Assembly: GCA_016714985.1 (NCBI GenBank) | Contig: JADKBS010000001.1 | Span: forward strand, 763,001-827,000 | From: Saprospiraceae bacterium | GTDB lineage: Bacteria > Bacteroidota > Bacteroidia > Chitinophagales > Saprospiraceae | Direction of reading: 5' to 3' | DNA: 64,000 nt | Part shown: piece by piece, positions 27,736 through 36,565 of the stretch | Layout of the letters: each line of letters starts with the position of its first letter | Position numbering within the stretch: position 1 is the stretch's first letter | Position numbers and translations under genes: made by a program | Notes under the pieces: model-generated | What the model saw: only the letters and a program-made list of their open reading frames with translations | Databases searched by the model: none | What the model was told of the DNA's origin: nothing

Positions 27736-28257
27736 TTATGATTCGAGATTGCGCAGTACAATAAGGTTTCTCAAAACCGTTCGTTTAGCAACCCTATCTT
27801 TGTACAGGTAAAATTTCAGTGAACTTATGCTTCCTTGTTTTTCTTCCATTTCCAACAAATAGGCAAGCCTTACCATGTCTTTGTAGCCTCCCTCTACTTC
27901 TATTTGATTGGAAACGACTTTGTTTTCATTTTGATTGGCGACCAGCCCTTCGGGAAAAGACCTTATTAGCAGGTTGTTTTCTCGGCAGAAATCTGTCACC
28001 TTTTCCAATAGCCTTTCCCTGTTATAGGGTTGCATGGAAGTCTCTTGGGTATTGGCCAACCGTTTTTGTAAAGATGCTATTCGGGCAGGTGCATTGGCAG
28101 CCATGTTGATTTTGGCTGCATTGCTGCGATAGTTGGCAAATACACTGATTGTCCTTCGGATGCTGACCTGGAAAATGACAAGTAACACCACTACGAATGC
28201 AGTGCTGAGTACAATCGTTTGTTGTTTGTAAGATTTTAGAGAAAACAATGGTTTCAA
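27736..28257 (-). CDS. GspM/PilO-like assembly protein
   Basis: This 173-residue protein has a short cytoplasmic start, one transmembrane helix (IVLSTAFVVVLLVIFQVSIR) and a periplasmic coiled coil (MAANAPARIASLQKRLANTQ). A ferredoxin-like domain follows, with ENNLLIRSFPEG and IEVEGGYKDMVRLAYLLEME, the pattern that identifies PilO/GspM (a strand, then a helix that reads GxYxxxxxxLxxLE). It would pair with the PilN-like half of the L-like protein. It is the first gene of the leftward block, followed 3 bp later by the Fn3 lipoprotein. Confidence 0.75.
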   Translation of the reverse strand: MKPLFSLKSYKQQTIVLSTAFVVVLLVIFQVSIRRTISVFANYRSNAAKINMAANAPARIASLQKRLANTQETSMQPYNRERLLEKVTDFCRENNLLIRSFPEGLVANQNENKVVSNQIEVEGGYKDMVRLAYLLEMEEKQGSISSLKFYLYKDRVAKRTVLRNLIVLRNLES

Positions 28258-28641
28258 GCTAAGGATGTTAAGGATAAATTTAAACAGCTTCTTGGCTTAT
28301 TGACATTTCACCAAGGTGGCCGCTTCTAATGAGGGTGAAAAATTACGATGCCATTTTCGCATTACAAACTGCTATCTTCGACAGGGCCGCTCACGTGCAG
28401 ATTGCGCCCAAATCCTGTTTTCAGGATGCCGAAAACTTATTTTTCAGCGGATTAAGATTGCTCAAATATACGGTAATGGACTGAAATATCAAGCATAGAC
28501 AGCTCGATTTTTTAACAGGATGGCATGTTCCGAATTGTTACTTCCTGTTGAAGGGGTCAAACTATGGCTTGGTCTATAAAAATGTCTGTTGACATTCAAC
28601 CCCACGTTTCAGCGAGTGATTTTAACAAGGCGGAGGAATTC

Positions 28642-28709
28642 CATCTATCTTCTTTTCGAAACATGACATCTGTTCAACTGATGCGGATGTTTTGCAAAGA
28701 AGATAGATG
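28642..28709. repeat. Inverted repeat, 14-bp arms
   Basis: catctatcttcttt at 28642-28655 is matched perfectly by aaagaagatagatg at 28696-28709, with a 40-base spacer. The motif gatagatg occurs once more near 28758. There is no T-tract, so it is not an obvious terminator. Confidence 0.7.
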
Positions 28710-29543
28710 TGAACAGGAGTACTGGCTAATCCTGCCGGTGGAACGGCAGCTTACAAGATGATAGATGTTTACCCACTTGGAATCATGAAAAATCAAATTA
28801 TAGCAAGTGCGTCAACCTGCTGACTAGCAAATAACGCATTGTCGCTTCACCATTCTGTGTATTGAAATGTCCCGTTTTTAGACCCAAGTTCAAATTTTTA
28901 TAGATGAATTTTTTAGATTCATTCTCTGTTCTAAAACGCCTTTAACATTACTGTAATACAGCTTTTTACATATTACGAAATGAAAATATAATACTCCAAA
29001 TCGTTGCCATACTACCCAAAAAAATCCCACCATTTCCCCCAAAAGGGTACAATTGGCACAATTTTTTAAATTAAAGATAACGAAACTTTGAATTCCCAAC
29101 AGCTCAGAAGAAGAGCTGACATACTATGAGAAAAGTCCGGAAACCGAGCTTACTAAGCTTTTTTTCAGTTCCCACTTTTTTACCAGGAACCCTGGCCTTT
29201 CTCAACAAAACTAAGTCGAATCTTTACGTGATAGTGTTTGATATTGAGTGCGGGATGCACTGCGATGGCCTGTAGGCTATTGCCTCACAGCGTCCGGTGT
29301 ATCCCCTCCATCTCAATCCTTTTGGTGCTGCCAAACGAGGCGGCATGGAGGATGGTGGGGGTTACGGGCGCTGAACGCTTCCAATCGTAAATCATAAATC
29401 TGCAATCGTAAATCCGCTGGCTTACATTTCTTTTTGCAAAACCTTACACACACAACATGACGATGCCCTCGGCAAACGAATCCCGGGGCGAATTTTAGAT
29501 GAGACGGCAGTAGCTGGCCGAATGGCCGTGGCATGTCCCTTTT

Positions 29544-29606
29544 GGAAGGCGGAATTTATTCCGCCAAAATTGCCAATGTCAGATAGCGGAATAAATTCCG
29601 CCTTCC
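29544..29606. repeat. Paired REP-like palindromes
   Basis: A 21-bp arm at 29544-29564 (ggaaggcggaatttattccgc) is perfectly inverted at 29586-29606 with a 21-bp spacer. Each arm is itself an almost perfect palindrome (ggcggaat-tt-attccgcc), so the unit can fold either as one long hairpin or as two adjacent hairpins. This is the layout of REP doublets (REPINs). Confidence 0.75.
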
Positions 29607-29755
29607 AGCACCGCCACAACAGATTTGGTACTCACTATTAACTTATATAATCTCATGGTAAAAGGTAACGGTTTTGCTCCGCACAGGCTGACATGCGAAT
29701 CCCCCATTGCCCCCCGGTATTTAGGAAGGTTCATGTTCATGATTAGGACGGCAAG

Positions 29756-32689
29756 TTGGCCTTTGGGCATAACGCGCTTCCAGCCTATTTGTTAGCCTTA
29801 TCCGCACTGTTTTTCCTGTGTGGGCAAACCGCCTTTTGTCAATGTACGCTCGTCTGCCACAACAGCATCGTGGTGCCCCTCGACAACATGGGGCAGGCCA
29901 CCCTCTACCCACCGATGCTATTCACCTCCAACAACGGCTGCTCCAACAACTACAACATTACGGTACTGGACGAAGACGGCAACCAGCATGGCCCGTCGCT
30001 CAACGCCTCGCTCATTGACCAACAGCTCACAGCCACATTGCTGCACCCAGCCAGCGGCAACTCCTGCAACGTGACCATCACCTTGGTGGACAACCAGCCG
30101 CCCGTGATTGATTGCAGCAACGACACCGTTTTTGTATGGTGCAACACCCCGCTCAACAGCATTGCCCATCCGACCGTTACTGACAACGTGAGCGCCCCGG
30201 CCAACATCGCCATGAGCCATGCCGACGTGGCTGCCGACCTCGACTGCGATGATGTGGTGAACAATACACCTGTGACAGCCTACGTTCGCCGCACTTGGAC
30301 GGCCACCGACGAGTACGGCAACACGACGATGTGCCTCCAGCATATTTTTATGAAAAAAGCGGTGTTGGCCAATGTGGAGTTCCCAAAGCACCGGGACGGC
30401 GTACAACTGCCCGTGCTCGAATGCGGCGCCCAAGACCCCCTCAACTTCAACTTCACGGGCTACCCGATGATTGACAGCGTTTGGATGGACAACACCCTCA
30501 CCTGCGACCTCGTGGTATCCTTCAACGATCAGCAGATACCCATTTGCGGCGGCGGCCGCAGGATACTCCGCACCTGGTCCATCTTCGACCTATGCACAGA
30601 GGACTTCCGCATCTTCACGCAGATAATCAGGGTGTTGGACACAACGCCGCCCACTGTCACCTGCCCGGCCAACATGACCTTTGCCACCTATCCAAGTGTT
30701 TGCACCGCACAGGTTTATTTGCCGCAGGCAAATGCGACGGATGGCTGCTCTGGCGCAACGGTGACACCCACTTGGCCGTACGGCACGGGCAATGGCCCCT
30801 TCAACAACGTGCCGGTGGGCACCCACACCGTCACCTACACGGCCAGGGACGGCTGCAACAACACCAGCACCTGCACCATGACCGTGACGGTGAAGGACGA
30901 GGTGAAGCCCGTGGCGCTTTGCGAAAGCACCGTGCAGGCCAACCTGCTGGCCGACGGCACGACGCTCATCTATGCCGAAACCTTCAACAACGGCAGCTAC
31001 GACAACTGCACCATCGGCAACCTGGAAGTGAGCTATGGCGGACAACCGTTCGATACCTTCGTTTCATTTGATTGTTCCAATATTGGCACACAGATACCCG
31101 TCACGCTCAGGGTGATGGACGCCGGGGGCCTCAGCAGCACCTGCGTCAGCCAAGCCATCGTGAAGGACTTGGTGCAGCCCAACATCGTTTGCCCTGGCCC
31201 CTTGACCATCGGTTGTGGGCAGGATTTCAACAACACGGCCCTCACCGGCCTGCCGTTCGCTACCGACAACTGCGCCGTTACCTCCACTACCTTTACGAAT
31301 CAAATCAACCTGAACAACTGCGGCAACGGCGCCGTGACCCGCACCTGGATGGCCAAAGACCAGAGCAACAACGCCGCCACCTGCCAGCAGGTAATCACCA
31401 TTGGCGATATCACACCGATTACCGTGACCTTCCCGTCCGATGTTTTGACCTACGAATGCGAACCCAACACCGACGTGAGCGTGATGGGCGACGTGGTGGT
31501 GACGGGCAAGGATTGCGAACAGCTACAGATTACCCATACCGATTATTTCTTCTACACGGCGCAGCCTGCCTGCTTCAAGCTCATCCGCAATTGGGCGGTG
31601 ATTGACTGGTGCTCCTACCAGCCAAACCACCCCAACAGCGTGGGCTTTTGGGAGGCAACGCAGGTGATTGAGGTAAGGGACAGCGTGGCTCCGGCCCTGG
31701 TTTGCCCAGAACCATTTACCGTCGGCATTGACGGCTTCAACTGCTCGGAGCAGGTGACCGTGCCACTGCCCACGATTGACGATTGCAGTGAGCAATTGGT
31801 GATCACGAACAGCTCGCAGTTTGCGAACAGCAGCAACGGCGCTGCAAGCGGTGTTTACCCCAAGGGTACACACAATATTATTTACACAGTGTCGGATGGT
31901 TGTGGAAATACCTCGACTTGCACGACCCGTGTGACCGTGGAAGACACCCAAGCCCCGTCGCCCATCTGCAACAATGGCGTGGCTGTCACCATCCAACAGA
32001 ATGGCTTCGTGACCATCATGCCTTCCATGATCAACAATGGCAGCAACGACAACTGCTCGCCGACCAATACGCTCATCTTGCAGGTAAGCCCCAACACCTT
32101 CGACTGCCAGAACCTCGGCACCAAGGTGGTCACGCTGACCGTCACCGACCAAGCGGGCAACTCGGCCTTCTGCCAGACCAATGTGGTGGTGCAGGACAAT
32201 TTAAACGTCTGTTCCAACGGCACCACGGCCACCATCGCTGGCAAGCTGACGCAAGTGAACGGAACTCCTGTATCGGGTAAGCTGGTCGGCCTCAGCGGCG
32301 GCATCAGCAACGCCGTGCAGACCAACGTGGACGGCACCTTCGCATTCGCCAACCTTCCTTTGGGACAAGACTACACACTGACACCAAGTTACAACACTAA
32401 GCCGCTGAATGGCGTCACGACTTACGACATCGTGCTCATTCGCAGGCATATACTCAACATCCAAGCCTTTGACAACCCCTACAACTTCATCGCAGCCGAT
32501 GTGAACCGATCCGGCTCCGTTACCACGTTTGACATCGTGGAACTGCAGAAACTCGTTTTGACCATCACGACGGGTTCCCGAACAATAACACGTCTTGGCG
32601 TTTCGTGCCTGCGAGCCACGTATTCCCCGACCCGGCCAACCCATTTGCCTTCCCCTTTCCCGAAGCACTCTCGTTGGACGACATCGTAG
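29756..32689 (+). CDS. HYR-module adhesin 1, N-terminal fragment
   Basis: This is the first part of a cell-surface adhesin of about 1,256 residues (to 33522). The TTG at 29756 is only a nominal start. The ATGs at 29733/29739 encode a more basic leader (MFMIRTASWPLGITRF) and would join the hydrophobic core YLLALSALFFLCGQTAFCQC if one base is missing near 29780. Several HYR-type modules follow, each starting with D-x-x-x-P-x-x-x-C (TTPPTVTCPANMTFATYPSV, VQPNIVCPGPLTIGCGQDF, SVAPALVCPEPFTVGIDGF). A recurring CFKLIRNWAVIDWC motif is present, and the dockerin-like region begins (GVTTYDIVLIRRHIL, VTTFDIVELQKLVL). The frame is lost at 32572-32574, where one extra G restores TGFPNNNTSWRFVPASH. Confidence 0.8.
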   Translation: MAFGHNALPAYLLALSALFFLCGQTAFCQCTLVCHNSIVVPLDNMGQATLYPPMLFTSNNGCSNNYNITVLDEDGNQHGPSLNASLIDQQLTATLLHPASGNSCNVTITLVDNQPPVIDCSNDTVFVWCNTPLNSIAHPTVTDNVSAPANIAMSHADVAADLDCDDVVNNTPVTAYVRRTWTATDEYGNTTMCLQHIFMKKAVLANVEFPKHRDGVQLPVLECGAQDPLNFNFTGYPMIDSVWMDNTLTCDLVVSFNDQQIPICGGGRRILRTWSIFDLCTEDFRIFTQIIRVLDTTPPTVTCPANMTFATYPSVCTAQVYLPQANATDGCSGATVTPTWPYGTGNGPFNNVPVGTHTVTYTARDGCNNTSTCTMTVTVKDEVKPVALCESTVQANLLADGTTLIYAETFNNGSYDNCTIGNLEVSYGGQPFDTFVSFDCSNIGTQIPVTLRVMDAGGLSSTCVSQAIVKDLVQPNIVCPGPLTIGCGQDFNNTALTGLPFATDNCAVTSTTFTNQINLNNCGNGAVTRTWMAKDQSNNAATCQQVITIGDITPITVTFPSDVLTYECEPNTDVSVMGDVVVTGKDCEQLQITHTDYFFYTAQPACFKLIRNWAVIDWCSYQPNHPNSVGFWEATQVIEVRDSVAPALVCPEPFTVGIDGFNCSEQVTVPLPTIDDCSEQLVITNSSQFANSSNGAASGVYPKGTHNIIYTVSDGCGNTSTCTTRVTVEDTQAPSPICNNGVAVTIQQNGFVTIMPSMINNGSNDNCSPTNTLILQVSPNTFDCQNLGTKVVTLTVTDQAGNSAFCQTNVVVQDNLNVCSNGTTATIAGKLTQVNGTPVSGKLVGLSGGISNAVQTNVDGTFAFANLPLGQDYTLTPSYNTKPLNGVTTYDIVLIRRHILNIQAFDNPYNFIAADVNRSGSVTTFDIVELQKLVLTITTGSRTITRLGVSCLRATYSPTRPTHLPSPFPKHSRWTTS

Positions 32690-33099
32690 GCAATTACTGG
32701 ACGGCCAACTTCGTGAGCATCAAGGTCGGCGACGTGAACGGCAGCGCCAACCCATCGCAGTTCGATGGGGATGAAACAGAAGGGCGTAGTTTTGATAACG
32801 CATTGATTTTCAATACAAAAGATATTGAATTGGTTGCTGGCCAGGCGTATGCCATCCCCTTCGTGGCGCACCCAGAACGCTTGTCTGCCGATGAGGCAGG
32901 CATCCTGGCCGGCTTCCAGTTCACCCTTGATTTTGATGAAACAATGCTCGATTTTGTTGCCGTCGGCAATGAGGAAGGCAGCCTCTTGAAGGGCAGTGAC
33001 TTCGGTCTGCCGAAATCGCTTGGTACCAGCGCTATTACCGTCAGCTGGGTGAACGAGTCAGGGCAAATATTGCCTAATACAACCCCGGTTTCACCCTGA
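32605..33099 (+). CDS. HYR-module adhesin 1, dockerin end and cohesin-like fragment
   Basis: This fragment continues adhesin 1. It carries the end of the dockerin-like module (VSIKVGDVNGSANPSQFDGD) and then a cohesin-like beta-sandwich (DIELVAGQAYAIPFVAHPER, AGFQFTLDFDETMLDFVAVG, AITVSWVNESGQILPN). The stop at 33099 is an artefact: one extra T in the TTT at 33089-33091 continues into VFTLKFRAKTKARLSNA, which matches the VLFTLVFKSNTNNKLSN of adhesin 2 at the same place. The nominal ATG at 32605 is not a real start. Confidence 0.75.
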   Translation: MPASHVFPDPANPFAFPFPEALSLDDIVGNYWTANFVSIKVGDVNGSANPSQFDGDETEGRSFDNALIFNTKDIELVAGQAYAIPFVAHPERLSADEAGILAGFQFTLDFDETMLDFVAVGNEEGSLLKGSDFGLPKSLGTSAITVSWVNESGQILPNTTPVSP

Positions 33100-33154
33100 A
33101 ATTCAGGGCGAAAACGAAGGCCCGACTTTCCAATGCCACTGAAAATCAACTTCG

Positions 33155-33522
33155 ATGCAAACGGCTGCCGAGGCTTATTCAGGTGACCTCACGGCCAAGA
33201 ATGAATCTTTTGAAACTTGGGGCGTTGGCCTTGAGTTTAGAGCGCCTTCCCCGACCGTGCAGCAGCCTGTTTTGCTCCGCAACTACCCGAACCCATTCGC
33301 AGGTTCGACGACCATCGAGTTCCAATTACCAGAAGCCGCCCAAGTCAACTTCCGCCTCCACGACCAAATCGGCAGGGTGGTAAGGGTTTGAGGGCGATTA
33401 CCAAAAGGGCGAGCACCAGCACCCGCTTGATTTGAACGACCTGCCACCCGGCCTCTTCCTACTCGAAATGCAAGCAGGTGAAGCACAACCACAGGTGATT
33501 AAAATGATGAATGATAAATGAT
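33155..33522 (+). CDS. HYR-module adhesin 1, T9SS sorting domain
   Basis: This is the C-terminal part of adhesin 1. TAAEAYSGD ends the cohesin-like fold. The T9SS type A sorting domain follows: LRNYPNPFAGSTTIEFQLPE and VNFRLHDQIGRVVRV, which direct export through the PorV/SprA channel and attachment to the outer surface. A false stop lies at 33389-33391. One extra T in the run 33387-33389 gives VFEGDYQKGEHQHPLDLNDL and a real stop at 33522. Another missing A (33159-33161) links it to the preceding fragment. The final codons overlap a large inverted repeat (33504-33574), likely the transcription end. Confidence 0.75.
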
Positions 33523-33574
33523 GAATGAAGAATGGAAAATGATGGCGTTAATTCATCATTTATCATTCATCATT
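33504..33574. repeat. Large inverted repeat of gatgaat-type units at the gene end
   Basis: aatgatgaatgataaatgatgaat (33504-33527) is matched perfectly by its reverse complement at 33551-33574, with a 23-base spacer. The arms consist of a short motif repeated about three times. It overlaps the adhesin 1 stop codon and may act as terminator or mRNA-stabilising hairpin. Confidence 0.8.
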
Positions 33575-33863
33575 CATCATTTAAAAGATACCCATGTACA
33601 TTCCGATAGACCCGTAAATGAATCTTCAATTCGCCAACCACTTAATTTTATTTCAACATCACTTTGACCAGTTTTACACACATATCGAGCACACGGGCTG
33701 TCACAACACCCGGTAACCGTATCAAAAGTGTTGATACTATGAGAAAACGTCCCATGAACTTTTGAAAAGGTACCACCAGCCACAGGGCCTGGCGGGGGGA
33801 GCCGACTGCAATAAAAAGCAGTAGCACCCCCGCCATGGTTCGGGTTGGATTTAATTTGATTTA

Positions 33864-33995
33864 AGATTTAAGTAACTACTTAGCTGGGGTGTTTTTTTTG
33901 GAAAAATTTTCAATTTTTCCAAAATAATATAGAGGAAGAAGAAGAAAAATGAAATTTTTTCTTGTTCCTCTACTCCTAAATAGTTGCAGATTTAA
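33864..33995. mobile_element. MITE copy A with 8-bp target duplication
   Basis: The element (33872-33987, 116 bp) begins gtaactacttag and ends ctaaatagttgc, a 12-bp terminal inverted repeat with 2 mismatches. It is flanked by perfect 8-bp direct repeats agatttaa (33864-33871 and 33988-33995). Inside are an A/T-rich hairpin (ggaaaaatt...aatttttcc) and a purine-rich half facing a pyrimidine-rich half (gaggaagaagaagaaaaatg / ttttttcttgttcctctac). It has no coding capacity. It shares ends and plan with copy B at 42734-42863. Confidence 0.85.
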
Positions 33996-34096
33996 GATGT
34001 ATATATAGATGTATGATTTGAGGAGACCAGCTATATTGTAAATATCGAAAATTCAACAAGCAAAGCTGTTTTGAGCATAAATAATTATAAAAATAA

Positions 34097-36565
34097 ATGT
34101 CAAGAAAAAACAGAAAACGGGCATATATACAACTCCAAAAACCAAAGACTGAATATTTTTTAAAAACCCTTGAGAGATTACCATTGTTTATTAAACCACA
34201 TCAAGCGCATCCCAACGACCATTTCGAGTTTACTAAACCCACCAAGCGTACCCTTGCGAGCGCCTGTTACCGGGCGTCCCTGCTTGCGGGACTTCTACTG
34301 CTTGCGGGCTGGGGTAACCGTGCTTATGCTCAATGCGCCCTTGTTTGCAATGACGACCTGAACGTATCCTTACCCGGCCCTAGCTATGACTGCGAACTGG
34401 AACTTACCGTTGACATCCTGCTCGAAGACCCGAACGCCTGTGTTGGTCCTTACACTGTCACCATCATGTCCCTGCAAGGCATTCCATTGCCGAGCAGCCC
34501 TTACGTCAATGAGACTCATATTGGCCACAGCTATATCTACTCTGTGGCGGAGCCTGGTGGCAACTCTTGCTGGGGCACCCTCAACGTGGAGGACAAGCTC
34601 GGCCCGGAAATCACGAACTGCGGCGACCATGTCATTCCTTGCTTGCGCAACTACAAGCCCACGATTGACGGTGGCAGCGTGCCCACCCCCTCGGTGGCCG
34701 ATTGCTCCGGTGTGGCCAGCTTCAGCTATACCGACGTGATTGACCACGGCACCTGCAACTCGCCATACGTGGCGTTTATCCTCCGCACCTGGACGGCAAC
34801 TGATGTCAATGGCTTCAGCAGCTCCTGCCAGCAGTACATCACCGTGCAACGGGTGACACTGTCCAACCCGGTCTTTACGCCTGTTTGCCCTGCGAACGTG
34901 GATTTGCAATGCAATATCGGTTCACAGAACACCAGTCCAGCCGTTACTGGCTACCCGACCATCACCGTCGGTGGCGTTGCCTATCCAGTGATTCCAGGAG
35001 CCAACAATTTCTGCGAAATCGCAGCTTCTTTCGTGGACGAGCCGTTCCCCATCTGCGGTGGCGGCAAGAAGATACTCCGCACGTGGACGATTTACGATTG
35101 GTGCCTCCCGACCAATGTCGGCAATGGCAACCCTTGGTCTTGCATACAGGTCATCAAATTGAATGATACCACGCCACCGACCATCACCTGCCCCGGCCCC
35201 ATCACGCAGAACAGCGCCTCGGCTGGTTGCTACGCATCGTTCAACCTGCCTGCGGCAACGGTGACCGATGCCTGCTCGGCGGTGACGGTGAAAGTGCTTA
35301 CCCCGTTTGGCATCGTGAACGGCAACGGCGGCCCAATTTTCAACGTACCGGTAGGAACGCATACCATCACCTATATCGCTACCGATGCCTGCGGCAACGT
35401 GAGCCAGTGCAATACCACCCTGACCGTTAGGGACGCAAGTGCGCCCGTGGCAGTTTGCATACAATACTCGACGGTCTCCTTGACCGACGACGGCACGGCC
35501 ATCATAGCGGCCACATCTTTTGACAATGGCAGTTCCGACAACTGTGGCATCAATCAAATGCTGGTCAGGAGGATGCCTTCCGACTGCGATGCAGACGGCA
35601 CCCCATTCGAGACATTTGCTGCATTCAACTGCTGCGATATTGGTGAAGACCTCATGGTAACCTTGCAGGTTGCTGATGCCGCTGGCAATGTGAACACTTG
35701 CATGGTGGAAGTAGAAGTGCAGGACAAAATCAACCCGACCATCATTTGCCCGGCTGATAAGACGATTGAGTGCTCCGACCCGGTTCCGACTGTCGCTGCC
35801 CCAGTCTTCAGTGACAACTGCACAGGCGCAACTTGGGCACAAGTGGAAACCAACAACCTGACGAACTGCGGCACCGGCTTCATCTGGCACACCTACACCG
35901 TGACCGATGCAGGTGGCAGGACCGCCTCTTGCGTGCAGACGATTACCGTCAGAAACTCAACACCGTTCAACGCAACTGGTATCGTTTGGCCGCTCGATTA
36001 CACGACCTACCAGTGCAGCCCGACCCTTGAACCGGACGACCTGCCCGCTGGCTACGATGTTCCGACTATTACCGAAGATGCCTGCGACCTCGTTGCGGTA
36101 GCACACACCGACCAGCCACTCTATACCAACTTCCCGGCTTGCTACAAGATTTTGAGGAAATGGATTGTGATTGACTGGTGCCGCTACAACCCGAACATTC
36201 CGAACAGCCCCGGCTATTGGGAATTCACACAGGTCATCAAAGTGATGGACAATACCCCGCCAGCCATCGTTTGCCCCGGCAACGTGACGGTACAGAGCCT
36301 CGACGCAAACTGCGGTACGGGTGCTGTGTCCGTGCCTGCGCTGACGGCCACCGATTGCAGCCCAACGCTCATTTGGACGGTGAAGTTTGACTTCAACTCC
36401 AATGGTACAATTGACCAAACTGGAAGTAGCGCGAACCTTAGCGGCAACTACCCATTTGGCACGCATACGGTACAGCAACCGTGGAAGATGGATGCGGCAA
36501 TATCGCTACCTGCACCTTCACCATCACCGTCGTGGACGGCAAAAAACCAACCCCGGTCTGTGTGA
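34097..36565 (+). CDS. HYR-module adhesin 2, N-terminal fragment
   Basis: This is the first 822 codons of a surface adhesin of about 1,329 residues (to 38085). The first 50 residues are basic and Lys/Thr-rich, and only then comes a signal-like core (ASLLAGLLLLAGWGNRAYAQ), an unusually long N-terminal extension. HYR modules follow (TTPPTITCPGPITQNSASAG, INPTIICPADKTIECSDPVP, TPPAIVCPGNVTVQSLDANC), along with ICGGGKKILRTWTIYDWC and CYKILRKWIVIDWC motifs. The frame breaks at about 36470-36474; one added A turns HTVQQPWKMDA into HTVTATVEDGCGN and continues in the next frame. It is a close paralogue of adhesin 1. Confidence 0.85.
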   Translation: MSRKNRKRAYIQLQKPKTEYFLKTLERLPLFIKPHQAHPNDHFEFTKPTKRTLASACYRASLLAGLLLLAGWGNRAYAQCALVCNDDLNVSLPGPSYDCELELTVDILLEDPNACVGPYTVTIMSLQGIPLPSSPYVNETHIGHSYIYSVAEPGGNSCWGTLNVEDKLGPEITNCGDHVIPCLRNYKPTIDGGSVPTPSVADCSGVASFSYTDVIDHGTCNSPYVAFILRTWTATDVNGFSSSCQQYITVQRVTLSNPVFTPVCPANVDLQCNIGSQNTSPAVTGYPTITVGGVAYPVIPGANNFCEIAASFVDEPFPICGGGKKILRTWTIYDWCLPTNVGNGNPWSCIQVIKLNDTTPPTITCPGPITQNSASAGCYASFNLPAATVTDACSAVTVKVLTPFGIVNGNGGPIFNVPVGTHTITYIATDACGNVSQCNTTLTVRDASAPVAVCIQYSTVSLTDDGTAIIAATSFDNGSSDNCGINQMLVRRMPSDCDADGTPFETFAAFNCCDIGEDLMVTLQVADAAGNVNTCMVEVEVQDKINPTIICPADKTIECSDPVPTVAAPVFSDNCTGATWAQVETNNLTNCGTGFIWHTYTVTDAGGRTASCVQTITVRNSTPFNATGIVWPLDYTTYQCSPTLEPDDLPAGYDVPTITEDACDLVAVAHTDQPLYTNFPACYKILRKWIVIDWCRYNPNIPNSPGYWEFTQVIKVMDNTPPAIVCPGNVTVQSLDANCGTGAVSVPALTATDCSPTLIWTVKFDFNSNGTIDQTGSSANLSGNYPFGTHTVQQPWKMDAAISLPAPSPSPSWTAKNQPRSV

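Larger units (their letters stand above)
28258..29732. other. Long intergenic region, about 1.5 kb
   Basis: I see no convincing gene. Two open frames of 60-70 codons exist (28564-28761 plus, 28890-29099 minus), but they have no family resemblance, no ribosome site and ordinary AT-rich composition. The region holds a 14-bp inverted repeat (28642-28709), a small hairpin with T7 (29147-29165), a tandem pair of aatcgtaaatc (about 29384-29414) and a striking palindrome pair (29544-29606). It separates the secretion locus from the adhesin genes. Confidence 0.6.

Noticed and set aside
28564..29099. Two small frames in the long intergenic region
   Set aside because: No ribosome site, no homology cues, and the first covers an inverted repeat; chance frames are expected in AT-rich spacers.
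29384..29414. Direct repeat aatcgtaaatc
   Set aside because: Only two copies with short spacing; too few and too short for a CRISPR, and no cas gene is near.
33504..33580. Possible CRISPR-like array from repeated gatgaat words
   Set aside because: The repeats are 7-8 bp, inverted rather than direct, and have no spacers; a hairpin is the better reading.
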